DNA from: Apricaphanius iberus
Lineage: Eukaryota > Chordata > Actinopteri > Cyprinodontiformes > Aphaniidae
Assembly: GCA_028564705.1 (NCBI GenBank)
Contig: JAPXFQ010002389.1
Location: 1-64,000, forward strand
Direction: 5' to 3'
DNA length: 64,000 nucleotides
Made by a program: the position numbers and the translations under genes. Positions 1 to 12,900 of the stretch are shown in pieces (the first letter of the stretch is position 1; each line of letters begins with the position of its first letter). The notes under the pieces were generated by a model. The model did no database searches and was not told the origin of the DNA. It saw only the letters and a list, made by a program, of their open reading frames with translations.

Positions 1-1298
1 AGGGGGGTGTAGACTAAATACTTATACGTTTAAGGCGTTATCCGGCTTAGTGTGGACGATAGGGGGTGTAGACTAAATACTTATACGTTTATGGCGTTAT
101 CCGGCTTAGTGTGGACGATAGGGGGGTGTAGACTAAATACTTATACGTTTAAGGCGTTATCCGGCTTAGTGTGGACGATAGGGGGTGTAGACTAAATACT
201 TATACGTTTAAGGCGTTATCCGGCTTAGTGTGGACGATAGGGGGTGTAGACTAAATACTTATACGTTTAAGGCGTTATCCGGCTTAGTGTGGACGATAGG
301 GGGGTGTAGACTAAATACTTATACGTTTAAGGCGTTATCCGCCTTAGTGTGGACGATAGGGGGGTGTAGACTAAATATTTATACGTTTAAGGCATTATCC
401 GGCTTAGTGTGGACGATAGGGGGGTGTAGACTAAATATTTATACGTTTAAGGCGTTATCCGGCTTAGTGTGGACGATAGGGGGTGTAGACTAAATATTTA
501 TACGTTTAAGGCGTTATCCGGCTTAGTGTGGACGATAGGGGGGTGTAGACTAAATAATTATACGTTTAAGGCGTTATCCGGCTTAGTGTGGACGATAGGG
601 GGGTGTAGACTAAATAATTATACGTTTAAGGCGTTATCCGGCTTAGTGTGGACGATGGGGGGTGTAGACTAAATAATTATACGTTTAAGGCGTTATCCGG
701 CTTAGTGTGGACGATAGGGGGGTGTAGACTAAATGATTATACGTTTAAGGCGTTACCCGGCTTAGTGTGGACGATAGGGGGGTGTAGACTAAATAATTAT
801 ACGTTTAAGGCGTTACCCGGCTTAGTGTGGACGATAGGGGGGTGTAGACTAAATAATTATACGTTTAAGGCGTTACCCGGCTTAGTGTGGACGATAGGGG
901 GGTGTAGACTAAATGATTATACGTTTAAGGCCCGGCTTAGTTGGACGATAGGGGTGTAGACTAAATATTATACGTTTAAGGCGTTATCCGGCTTAGTGTG
1001 GACGATAGGGGGTAGACTAAATATTATACGTTTAAGGCGTTACCCGGCTTAGTGTGGACGATAGGGGGTGTAGACTAAATATTATACGTTTAAGGCGTTA
1101 TCCGGCTTAGTGTGGACGATAGGGGGGTGTAGACTAAATGATTATATCGTTTAAGGCGTTACCCGGCTTAGTGTGGACGATAGGGGGGTGTAGACTAAAT
1201 GATTATACGTTTAAGGCGTTACCCGGCTTAGTGTGGACGATAGGGGGGTGTAGACTAAATAATTATACGTTTAAGGCATTACCCGGCTTAGTGTGGAC
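1..1298. repeat. 60-bp minisatellite, array cut by window edge
   Basis: About 22 tandem copies of a 59-60-bp unit with core GTGTAGACTAAATA and GGCTTAGTGTGGACGATA. G-run length and indels vary between copies. Because the unit is close to 60 bp, frames stay open and make false proteins (230-959). The array continues to the left of the window. Confidence 0.97.
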
Positions 1299-1371
1299 GT
1301 GGCCTTAGACTCAATTGGCTTTACTCAGAAAGTGAAGGGACCCACACACTCTGGTCGGCACACTTTAGACA

Positions 1372-1720
1372 TTGGAATCCTCCCACAAAACCCAGTGTTA
1401 TATTACCTTTTTTGTTTGGATAACTTTTGAATTTACTTTACCTAACTTCCCTAAATCTGAAAGCAAATTTAATTACAGTAGAACTCTAGCACACAGTCCT
1501 ATAACAACTTTTAAAGATTCTGTTCCATTCTTGCCTCCCTCAGTGTCTCAGAATAACACTGTGGAAGGAAGTAATTTCATCTCTAACCCTTCAGAAATTG
1601 ATGACCTGGTTCATAACGTCACCTCCTCATTGTGCTTGGCATTAGACAGTGTAGCCCCCTTAACCATCACACTTTAAAGATCTGCAGTGTTTCCTGGTTT
1701 ACCGTAGTGAAGGTCTTGCC
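1372..1720 (+). mobile_element. LINE fragment (L2/Rex-like), degraded
   Basis: An open stretch ends SEIDDLVHNVTSSLCLALDS followed by VAPLT, typical of the linker between endonuclease and reverse transcriptase in fish L2/Rex-type LINEs. No catalytic motif remains. Clade assignment is from memory of the motif, not a search. Confidence 0.5.
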
Positions 1721-2334
1721 ATCCATTCATTCTATTTGTTTTATTTCATGCTTTTTCATTCACTTTTTTTAATTCTGTGTTTTGGTTCTTATTTAAGTAT
1801 TTACATCCTGGGTTTCTTCAGTTGTTTCTCCCCTGGTTCCATATTCTGCTCCCCTCGGGTCCCTCAGTGTGTTTCCTGCATTCTGGTCCAGCTACAACCT
1901 CAGCAAACATGACGTAACGACAGTTAATCGATGATAAATTATCCAGAAAAATGATTTGAGTTGTTCTTCTCTGAAAGCCTTTCGTTGTTTCCATTTGAGG
2001 AGTCTGAAGGGTGAAGATTTAAATCAGCAAAAAACCCAGAAGACGTCAGAAACTAATAACCTTATAGAGCTTCTTCAGCCTGTTTCTGTCTCTGGTTTAT
2101 GTTTTACAGCCCGACCTTGTTACCTGACACAGGTGATTGGTTTCTGCTTCAACATCATGTTCTGCTGTAAACTGTTTCTGTCCAGAGGATCAATAATGAG
2201 GGAGGAAAACCTGCAACAGAGACTGAAAAACTAACCTTGGTTAGATGATGAGCTGCCGAATAATTAAAGTATTCACACCCAACAGATTCCTTAAAGCAGA
2301 TACAAAAATATTACAAATGAAAAAGGAAAAATTT

Positions 2335-2372
2335 TGGTTTTCACTGATGATCATCATCATCAGTGAAAACCA
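2335..2372. repeat. Perfect 17-bp hairpin with 4-nt loop
   Basis: Left arm TGGTTTTCACTGATGAT (2335-2351), loop CATC, right arm its exact reverse complement (2356-2372). It lies in intergenic DNA. Confidence 0.85.
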
Positions 2373-5300
2373 GATTCAGATTTTCTATTTCCAGGAGGAT
2401 GAATCCGATCACATATTTCAGATCATGGAGCATAACAGATTTATTGAGAAGATCTTGTATTTGTAACGTTGTTTTTGGTGCTGAAAACAGGAAAATATTC
2501 ATTAAAATCCAGAGAAACCAGAGTCCAAGTTTTCTTGCTGAAACAGAACCTTTAAAAATACGTAAAAAACAGTTGATCTATTTTACAGGATCAGACGTTA
2601 AACAGGGTTATGAACTTTTGCGAAGCTGGAAGTGAAGCAGCGGTTGGTGCAAAGATCAGATGAGTGAGGAATTTAACTCCTAGCTGCTAATTGATCTCTG
2701 GAGGGTAGGGTCACAGGTTCTGCTGACTCATCAGAACCTGTTTAACCCTCCCTACAGAACCGGCTCTCTGGATAAACTTGATCAACTCTGCATGAACAGA
2801 GTATTTGTCGTGATTGGGTTATAATAATCTGGGCTGTCCAACGAGGCTTCTTTGTGATCCAGGGTCCACTGAGATTTAAATAAATGACTGACATAAATAC
2901 ATGAACATTTATAAGACAGCTACACGTCACCAAAAGGTTCAGTCAGAAGGACGTTTAAAGTCCAACCAGAACGAGGATAAAATCAGCTAAAATCAGAATA
3001 AAACACAAACTGATGGAGAAAAAATTATCCACAATATTTTACATAAACGTTCCCGGAAGTATTAATCTGCTGCCACCTGCTGGACGTTGGTGAGAATCGT
3101 CTCATGCACCGTATGGCGTTGCAGCCCTAATAAAGCAAATGCTGACCTTGTTATGGATCCTGTTATTTCCTGTTCATCCAGCAGCAGCAGCAGGAGATGA
3201 AACATGGACCCAGAGGACCACAGACAGCAGATCCTGGACAATAAAGCTCTGATCTAATAAGGGGGGGGGGGGGGAATGGCACATCAAAACTATAAACTAT
3301 AATTTCAGAATTGTATTCTGCTGTTGTAGTAAACTGTATAATACTGTCATAAAGACAAACTACTAATGATTTCCTTTTTTTATTGTGTTATATTAAATGT
3401 TACTAATGATTTAATGTGTATAGACTAATAACACAGTACAGTTAACATTTATAGTTGTACAATTCTGTTTTATTTTTCAATTATATTTGGCATAAGGTCT
3501 GGAACTAAGCGCTTCCTTAGGGCCCCCAAAATCCATCCGGTGCCCCCCCCATAAATGCTGAAATTGAACAGAGACCACAGATGTTATATTTTATGAATAT
3601 TACTCCATTTGATTTAGTTTTGTTTCAATGTAAATTATTATTATTTTTAAATTCAATTATTTAAATGTTCGTGTAGAAACTAGGCAAGTTTCTTTGTAAC
3701 TGATTATTTTATTAAGTTTTTATGAATATTCTATTTGTATTTGAAAAAAATTGCAAAAATATTTAAATTAAATACATATAAATGAATACAAAATGTATAT
3801 ACTGTACGAATTATTTTAGAAAAAAAACATTTCAATTATATTTAACATTTTGAATTAAAATAAATATTTAAAAATGTAAAATAACTTTTTAATATTCATT
3901 GTTTGATTGTTGTCTTGCCATAGTTACAATCTGATGCTTTAGTTTAACCTTTTCTATTTTGTTTGAGCTTCAGATTGTCTCACATAAAATTAACTATTAC
4001 CTCTGATTGATTTGTAATCCTTTACAGACTCTGTTTGTGAAACTATAAATGTTTTGTCTCTAAACAAACCCACTGATAATAACTGTGGTTATCAGCTGCA
4101 TATTAAATTGTGCTCCACTTACATATCTGGTGGAAAGCCGGAGTCAGTTATGTTGTTTTTAGGTGTTTTAAAGTCTTGTTCTAAAGGTGAGCTGTATTTA
4201 ACTTTAACCCCTGCTCCTCTAAAGCTCTCAGTACGGCCCTGGTATAATTGATTCAATAATCATGATGATTGTGAAATAAAGGAAACCGCCTCGACTCTGA
4301 GCTAACACCGTATGGTTGTTCAGCTCTCCATCAAAGATTAATAATGGTTTAAAAGAAATAATTTCAGGTTCTGATTGAAATTCTTCAGCATAAAGAAGAT
4401 AAAATCAGACCCGGAGGATCAAAGAGAAAACAAGTTTCTGTCAAAATGTCCAACAAACTTTAACAATAATAATAATAATTAATAATAGTAAAACCAGCTG
4501 GTTGGTTTTAATTAAAACAGTAAATGAAATAAATATAAAATATTTTGCAGCAAATGATTTACTCAATTCTGAGAGAAGATTTCCTCTTTTCTTGTCTTAG
4601 TTAATAAATTATGTGAAACTGCATCAACAGCGACACCGTGTGGTCAAACAGAGGAGGCACAGAGAACATGTTAAACTGGGAATGAAAGGTTCGTCAGAGT
4701 TCTGGTCTGAGGCGGGATGACTGGACTGGACCCATGGATACAGGCAGACATGGAGGGGAAGCTAAAGTTTCTGTTAACAGGAAACTCTGTTACAGATGAA
4801 TGCTGAAGATAAAACTAAAGGAAATCAGAGATTATTATGTAAAATCAGGAACTAAAACCCATCATCAGGTTCAGGAAATGATGTCAAATATTCATTCACT
4901 GGTATCTAATTATGTGTTTATATTATAATAAAGGCTCTTTTTCATAACTGGTTGTTTGGCTGCAACGTGTTTCTGATATTAATAAAGAGTAAAATTGGGT
5001 TTTTTATTATTAAAGAAGAAATACTGTATTGAAGTCTGAGGAACAACATATGAAATGTATACAAATTCAATTTACATTTAGCAAAGCAATAAGAATTATA
5101 TTATATTATTAGGAGTAACCACAGAGATATGTCCAACCCGTTATTTATTAAATTAAAAACATTAAAGTTCTATGACTTGGCTGACTATGATATTTTGAAA
5201 TTTATGTTTAACTCAAAAAAAATAAACAAAAAAATTACCTTCCTATTAGTTTAATTAAAAGATTTATAAAAAGAGGGTAAATTAAACCTAAAATGAAATT

Positions 5301-5441
5301 AGATATTTACGACACCTTGGCACTGAATAATTATGAAGGAGCGTTGCGTCTCAATATTTGGGGTAAATAAATGGAATAAATTGAGAAATTAGGAACGCAA
5401 AAACAATATTTACTTTTAAACAACGTATTAAAATAAAATCT

Positions 5442-5535
5442 GGATCAGAATCAGAATAGGTTTTATTGCCATTGTTTGAGAACAAGTTCACAAACTAGGA
5501 ATTTTTCTAGGTACAATCGTGCAACATAAAACATT
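5442..5535. repeat. Dispersed repeat, TCAGAATCAG family, copy 1
   Basis: Begins GGATCAGAATCAGAATAGG and continues TTTTATTGCCATTG. The same opening and TTTATTG core recur at 9799-9900 and 24873. A common fish interspersed repeat; class not assigned. Confidence 0.6.
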
Positions 5536-6736
5536 TAACATAAATAAAAATAAAATAAATAAAAATAAAGAGCTATAAGGCTAAAGTCTTTATAAATGCT
5601 GACTTTATATAGATCTATGTTACATAAATGAGAAACGAAGGGAGGGGGAAAAGGAATTATTGCTTTTCTACTTTCTTCTTTCCGTTATCTAACCAGTCCT
5701 TTAATCTCATTGTTCTAAATTAGTTTACAATAATTTAATCCTGTTTGATTTATATTCATGTTATTTTGGTTAAAGGGTGCAGATAACGTAAGTTCTTCTT
5801 TCTGTTCCCTTTTTATTTCTGTCTTCGTAAGTTTTTTGTATTGATTTTAATATATATAAATAAAAATAACAAAAGTTTTGATTCAGTAAACAGAATTTAA
5901 AAACTCTAGATTATTATTTTAATATCTTATTATTTCTATCATCATAAAAATTCTAGAAAGAAAGTTTCATAAGATGATCTCAAACTGAGAAACTGATCCA
6001 GAAGGTTCTGTTCATGAAGTTCTGAACGTGGATTCTCCGTCGTCACGAGAGACAATGAGTCATGGAGGAGAACCGGTCCGGTCCAGAGCTACAGAACCAA
6101 CTCATCTGAGGACACAGAACCTCCTAAAAGAACCATGAGGGAGACATCAGCTGTATCCGCTGGGAGCCAGGAGAGATGAAGTTCTGGAGGTTCTGGAGTG
6201 GTGATCATCTCAGTCATCTCAGGTAGAAACGGACCGGTCAAAGGTCAAAAGGTCCAGCAGAACCGGAAGCAAAATAAATCAATCCTCCATCTGAAATCAA
6301 ATCTGAGCTTTTTATGAGTATTAATCGATGAAAATGTGACGTTTTATGGACTCAGAACAACGAGGAGTTCTGTAGCCAGAACCACCTCCTGGTGATCTTT
6401 AGTACGGTTTATGAGCTACAGCGCCACCTGGTGGCTCTGCTCCGCTACTCAGGGTTAGTTCTGGGTTTAATCTCAGCCCCGAGGCTGGTTCTGATCCACA
6501 ACTACAACATCTGAGGATGAAGAGAATCCGCTCAGCTTTATGAGGAAAACATCTCCACCATGCTGGTTCTCCTCCCTGATGTTCACTGGTTTTTTATGTT
6601 CTGCTGTTTATTGAATACTGGGTTAGAACCAGCAGGAGCTGATCCTGGTTCTGATCCTGGTTCTGGTCCTGGATCAGGTTTGAGTCCCACCAGGGGAGGG
6701 ACCAGAGGAAACAGGGGGCAGGACCTCCTCCTCCTG

Positions 6737-6742
6737 TATAAA
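6737..6742 (+). promoter_or_regulatory. TATA box of mmrn2
   Basis: TATAAA in a GC-rich setting, 42 bp before the ATG, so the 5' UTR would be only about 10-20 nt if transcription starts about 30 bp downstream. An ETS-type AGGAAA at 6706-6711 fits an endothelial gene but is a weak motif alone. Confidence 0.6.
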
Positions 6743-6783
6743 GGCAGCCTGCGGTCTGGCTGGAATCCGCACAGAGAGCAGAC

Positions 6784-6920
6784 ATGACGGCAGTGGGAGA
6801 ACTGGTTCTGGTTCTGGGTTTACTGGTGAGCGCTCAGTGTGAGGTCAGAGCGCGGGACCCTGAGGTGGAGGAGGAGCTGGGAGGAAGAGGAGGAGGAGGA
6901 AGCCCTTTGGCTCGGCCCGG
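6784..6920 (+). CDS. mmrn2: mmrn2 exon 1: signal peptide
   Basis: Starts at the first ATG about 45 bp after a TATAAA box. Codes MTAVGELVLVLGLLVSAQC, a typical cleavable signal sequence, then an acidic and Gly-rich stretch. Ends at a strong GTGAGT donor with phase 2, which joins exon 2 to read PGNRC. The start is chosen because the next in-frame ATG would lose the signal peptide. Confidence 0.85.
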
Positions 6921-9900
6921 GTGAGTCCTCCAGTCAGAACCGCTTCACCTGTAGCAAAAACAAACTTCATCCAAGTACTACGAGAATAGTGAAAAGGAGG
7001 CAGAGTACTTCAGGTTTACTTTTTGGAACTATATTTGATATACTTCAGAAAACTACTGATTTTTGCCGTATACTGTAGAGTGTGAACAGAAATCTGAGAC
7101 TGAATACATTCATACTAACACTTTCACTGTTACTTTATCACTTAAGAAGCCCTGAGATAAAAGTATTTTGAGTTTATTTTAAGAAGAAGTATTATATGTA
7201 ACATGAACCATATATTTGTAGTTTATTAGAAAGTACTAATCCGGACTAAATGGGATTATTACGTTTATAAAAGTTCGCTTTAAGTACACTTTTATGAGGA
7301 TATTATAAACTTATAAAAATATGTATTAAAGTCCACAACAAGTAAACTGATATATTTGCAACTAGTGTTCTTCACCGGTAAACTCTTCTCTGTAATGGCA
7401 CTGAAACAGGAACTTATGGCACTTTGCTTTAATTGTTATAATACCACAAGTGTAATTATATGTTTGTTTAGCATATTACTTATATACTTCTTACAGTATT
7501 TGTAAAAGCAACCCACTGTGTTTGCAGTTTACACTGTGATGCATTTATATAATCACCAGACAGAATATTAAGAACAACTTTGATGATATTTACAGAACAT
7601 TTTAAAGCATACCTGCGTAAATTATTAACGACACAATCAGGTCCTTATTGGCTGAAATGAAAGAAAAAAAGCTGAATAACTGCAGGTAGAAAAACCACAC
7701 AATAATCTCTTCAAGACGACGTTCTTTTATGTTAAAAATAAAACCTTTATTTGTAAAGCACACTCACAACACAAGGCATTTAAACGTGCCTTACACGATT
7801 ACAGAAATAGAATAGAATCAACAAGAGGAAGCATAAACAACAATTTATAAAACAAACTAGAGCAATTTAATCAAAAACTACAATTTAGGAATAATAGCAT
7901 CAGTTACACATAAGCGACTCTAAATAGGTACGTTTTTTATTTTGCAGCTTTGCAGTTTGTTCCGGATATGAGGAGCATAGAAACTGAAAGCTGCTTCTCC
8001 ACGCTTGGTTCTGGTTCTAGGGACGAGAGTAAAAAAGTATTCATTTGTAAGGAAAAAAGTACACCAAAGTACAAGTATACGCGTCATCGATACTGTAAGT
8101 GTTAATGTACTTTTACTTCTCTTTGTACTTTTTTGGTATCGGCTAAACAGACTTTACTCTGCCTCGTTTTCAGTATAAGTGTACTTGTAATACTTTTAGC
8201 TGAGGGCTGTCCGTGTTTATGCGTCATCTGGTTCTGTCAGCCAGAGTCACACTCTGGATCAGAACCAGGATTCTGTAGATTCTGCCTGATTCCCGTTTGG
8301 AGTCTCCTCATTGGTCAGAGAGGCGGAGCTGTGATTTTATTGGTTCTCTGTCAGGTTTTCTCCGTGTTTGAATAAAGTGCCTGATTATTTTTTAGTGAAC
8401 TCTTGTTATATTATCAGTAAACAGATGATAGAAAACTAGTTTAGTTTCGGTTCCTGCAGTATTTCTGTCCTTCAGACTCAGTCTCAGGGTAATGGTCAGA
8501 CTGGGCTCAGCTCAGACAGGCATTAAAAGGGGGCAGCCCCATTAGTCAGGTCCTCTGGGTCCTTCACTGGATCTCTGTTCTCTGCAGATAAAGTAAAATA
8601 CTTATCTAACGTTGCCGAAGCTCATCATTGCAAAACACACACCAGTGTTAACAAGCTGGTCTCTTTGTACTTTAATGGGCAGCAGGCTGCAACAGCCTGT
8701 CTGTGTTTCTGAGCTGCTGTTTCATCTCCTGGGGGGGGGGGGGGGGGGGGGGGGGCTCAGAGGTCAGAGGTCAACCAGTAGTTTCGCTCTGATGAGGTGG
8801 GAAAAGAAACGTCAGTTATTTTTGTGTAACACGAGAAAACGTGACGTTCTGGAGGAACTTCTACCCGTTTTTGTTCAGCTCCAGATTCAGAGGAACGCTG
8901 ATGAAACGTCCGCTGACCTGAGATCAGTCCGGAACCTCGGAGATGATGTGACCTGTGAGGAGACCTCCTGCCCTCCTTTCAGAGGGTATATCAGCAGGCT
9001 GGTCCACAGCTACGAGACCGGAAGCCTCAGAGGAGCTTCATATACAGACTTGAAATGATCCAAAGAAAAAACTGGACGTTACAGAGAGAGAGAGACGAGG
9101 GTCGGGAGGAGACGGGGACAGAAAACACAGAAGAGGAGATAAAGGAGGTCAGCTCTCAGTCAGAGGTCTTCCTCTCTGGAGGGTTTTCCTGCTGATGTGT
9201 TGAAATATCGAAGTGAAAAATTAGCCTCAGACTAAAGTCAACCTCAATGAATCCAAAGCTTTCCTGAGTCAGTTTATTTGAATCTTCTGTGACCCTCTGA
9301 GCTCCGGGAAAACACCAGGACTCAGAGGTAGATGGACTGGATGAAACGTTCCGGGTTTTCCCTTTAGGATCAGCTTGGATCACAGGGAATCACGCCCTGC
9401 TCCAAGTTATGACAGATAGCTCCAGGGTTCTGCTACGTTCTTAAACAGAACCGGAGCTTATATTACACTCATAAAAGACAATTATTGAATAAAATTTGTT
9501 TGACTGCACACAACTGGGCGACGACATTGTGCCCTTTCACTTTGTCGTTATTCCGGTCGGCCTCGAGCGTCACACAGGTACTAACCAGAGTGTGGCAGCA
9601 TTGAGGACGACGGAGTTAAAGCGGGATATGAACAATGAGAGAAGAAATGGATGACAGCAGTTCTAAAGCACAGAACATTTCCTACTACCGTCTGATTGGG
9701 TTTCCAGTTGTTGCTACTCGTTCCGGAGTCATTTTTCCTGCTTCCGCCGTCTCGTCACTTCCTAAAGGGGGATTGATCGGGCTGCTAATAGCTCGGCTAA
9801 AATCAGAATCAGAAAAATTTATTGTCATTGAGGCAGCATCCCGGTGCAATGAAATTAAATTCCAGCACAACGCGTCCAAGTACATACTAGAAAACGCATG

Positions 9901-12900
9901 AGGGGGGTCCCCTACACAGCAAAGCCAGGTCGCAGCTGGTTTGCGCGCCCCTCCTGTCCAGTGCCAGGAGTGGGAAGGAGTAATAAGGTAGAAAGGACCG
10001 TGTTCTTTTCTTTCATTGGCGCATGAACGTCTTTGCATCTGTGCATCAGTAAATGAGTCCATGAACTCTATTCATCAGTTCCAGTCCCCTAGCCTGTTAC
10101 CTAAAGATTTACCAATATGAACTGGGTAGAGCTGATCCCGAGTAACCAAGACAAGGCCAGACCTTTGTGTAGCTCCACCTAGTGCCAAGTCTGGGTATAA
10201 TATTTTGAGCTGCTCAGAGGACGCGCCAGCAAGTGTCCGCCTACCTACACACATCTTTACTATCAAGAAATGCACAAAGTTCTTCCATTTGCTCATTTTC
10301 CCAACGAAGAAATTGTCTCTAGTTCTCCCAAAACAAATGCAACAGTCGCCTCTATGCGTACGTCCAGCAGAGCTGCCATGTTTGTTTTGCTTTGCCTGGG
10401 CACTTGCTGCTATCGTCATACCTGAACACCCGTCCGCCCCAAAGCACAATGCTATTAAACGGTTGGTTACAAGGCCAACATGGCGGAGTTAAATCCACAT
10501 AAGAGCAAATGTGTTGGTGTTTGCATGTAAACAAATTTCAGTTTTCTAACCTTGTTATTACCAGACCAGATACATGCATTTCAAAAGTCCCGATTCAGTC
10601 GGATAAGGAGGTAATTTGTTTTTCTCTCACTACTTGTACACGTACTGACTTTTCCAGTTCTGATCCTGAACCAAGCAGATCCATATCCAAAGGGACGTCT
10701 CAGTCCAGGTCTAGTCAGAAAGACAATCTCCACTATCTCCACTGCTGGTCTGATAGGGTCATTTCAGGAACCAACCAGTACCAGTCTGGGTGTATGTACT
10801 GGAAAATGGGCCAGTAAAGTCATTGGGCAGAGCTTGGAGACAACGCATTCTGATTGGTTGTAACTAAGAGGGAAATGAGGAGATGTCGCCAAACATAAAG
10901 CTCTGTAAAAGAGGAAGAGTTGATGGTAAACCAGTTTATAACAACAGCAACCATCCCTGCTTCTTCCATGTTGCTGATCAGTTGCTGAAATGGTCGTGAT
11001 ATACTAACATCGTAGCAGCTTCCTTGAGGGGCCGATTTAGTTTGGAGACGCGATGGCTGAGGAGACAGGGCCAGTTGATTTTCCCTTTCAGATTTTGCTT
11101 CTCACCTTGTGAAAATGCACCTAAAGATCCGAAAAGAATGAGACTCGGAACCACCGGCCACTAAAAGCTGCTGGTTCTGACTAGGTTGATCCAAACTGAG
11201 ACTGAAAAACCAAAACTGCAGAATGCTTTGGACCCGATAAAACCAACAAAGCTTCAGGTTCTACTCCACATGGCCTCCCTGCTTATCGTCCCAGAACAAG
11301 AACCCACCCAGAACTTCATTCCTACAGCAGCTCCACGTTCCAGATATTCCTGATTTTCCTCACTAGGCTGCAGGAAACCTCCAGATAAACTCTGGATAAC
11401 GCCTGGATGGAGGGAGGGAAAGTTTTCAGGAAGTTCCACATCCTCTGGATTCCCACTGCTCTGCACAGGAAGTGACTCATCAGGAAGTGACACAACAGGA
11501 AATGACGTGAGTTGTTTCAGCTCTGCAGCAGTTTGCCCACACGTTGGAACAATGGGAAAGAAATAATTCAATTTTCTGACTCTCAGGTTTGGATCATGAG
11601 GGACAGAAGCCGAGAAATATTTGTAAAAAATTTTCATCCATGTTTCAGATCTTCTTGCAGCTTCCATGCTGGTGGAGAACATCTGCTGTCCTTCAGGGCT
11701 AAATCTGAGCAGCTTATCCATTCCTAAACAGGTCCTGATCCAGTTAAATCAGAACAAACTGCTGAACATCAAACACCTGGGATCCTGCAGGACTTTAAAT
11801 CTCCACCAGCAGCTCAGGAGGAGACAGGGAGCCGCCGAGCTGCAGAGAAGCAGCCGGAGAACTTCCACAAACACTCAGCTGGTTGGGAAACATGAGCTGT
11901 CAGCAGCGCTCCATCAGGAAACTGCAGGATAAACATCCAAAGCAAACACGGAGCGGGACGGAGCGACCAATCGGCTGCGAGCGGTGCTCCCCAGCTGGAT
12001 CTCATCAGCACAGACAGGAGAACATCCCAGATGTTCCTCAACAGGATGATTTATCAGATCTGATGTATAGCTCCACAGATGTCTGAGAACGTCTCTCTGT
12101 TTAGATAAACACCACAACATCTGAGGTTTCTGGTTGTTGTACTGCTTACAGACATTCAGACCTGATGGTTCCAGGTTCTGGAGCTGAGGTTTGACTACAG
12201 AGAGCAGAACCGAAGGAGAGAAAACCTCAAACATCATCGGGTTGGAAGAACAGCTGGACTCAATGAGCAAAAACAGGAACACACACAGCGGGAGGCGAAA
12301 CTTAAATCTGAAGGGGATCAGATCATCGCCCCAAGCAGAACCAGAGATCATGAAACAAACCATAAATCATCCTGACTACATGTGTGTTTGTTTTTCAGGA
12401 ACCGGTGTGCCTTCGTGGAGAGGAGTGTGCAGTTGGTGCCTGAGGGGTGTGGACCAGGGAGACACGTGGTCCGGGACCAGAGTCCCTGTCCCGGTGGGTC
12501 GCCAGGCTGCCAGAGGATTACGTAAGCATCATCAACCAGAACCACTGTGTGTTGATCAGTTAAACTCTTCATCTACAAGTGGTGAAGACCACCCACTGAT
12601 GTAGGGTGGTTGTTGAACCAACCGGTCTCCTGGGATTTGAACCAGCAACTGTGTCTTTGGTTTACAAAGGGTAGAAAGACAATTAACCATCACAGACGCT
12701 GGATAAGAAATGCCTTGTAGACGTCAGATGTCAGAGTAGACCAGGTCAACTTGTTCCAAAAGACAGAAAGGCACCAGTAGATCCAATGATCCCTGGTTCT
12801 AACCGGGTTCTGCAGAACATCATCTGTGAAGGTAGAACATGTGGAACCTTGGAGAGGCTGAGCTACTATTGGTGGCTTTGTTAGGGAACCTGAATCATAG

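Larger units (their letters stand above)
1721..6640. other. AT-rich intergenic DNA upstream of mmrn2
   Basis: No gene seen. Holds the hairpin at 2335, a 14-nt G run at 3261-3274, a dispersed repeat at 5442-5535 and long AT-rich tracts. Small ORFs here lack coding character. Confidence 0.6.
6921..12398 (+). other. mmrn2 intron 1
   Basis: 5.5 kb. Holds dispersed repeats (7738-8020, 9799-9900), a 25-nt G run and unassigned sequence around 9500-10900 that may be an old transposon. No exon with matching phase was seen; exon 1 and exon 2 join directly in phase. Confidence 0.6.

Noticed and set aside
230..959. Tandem-repeat 'proteins' with CRLNTYTFKAL units
   Set aside because: Product of the 60-bp minisatellite keeping one frame open; no start context, no domain.
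9685..10534. Overlapping ORFs of 88-125 codons on both strands in mmrn2 intron 1
   Set aside because: No coding pattern or domain; both strands open at once; the region looks like old transposon DNA.
11254..12363. ORFs of 149-155 codons on the - strand
   Set aside because: No domain, no splice-consistent neighbours and within mmrn2 intron 1; likely chance.
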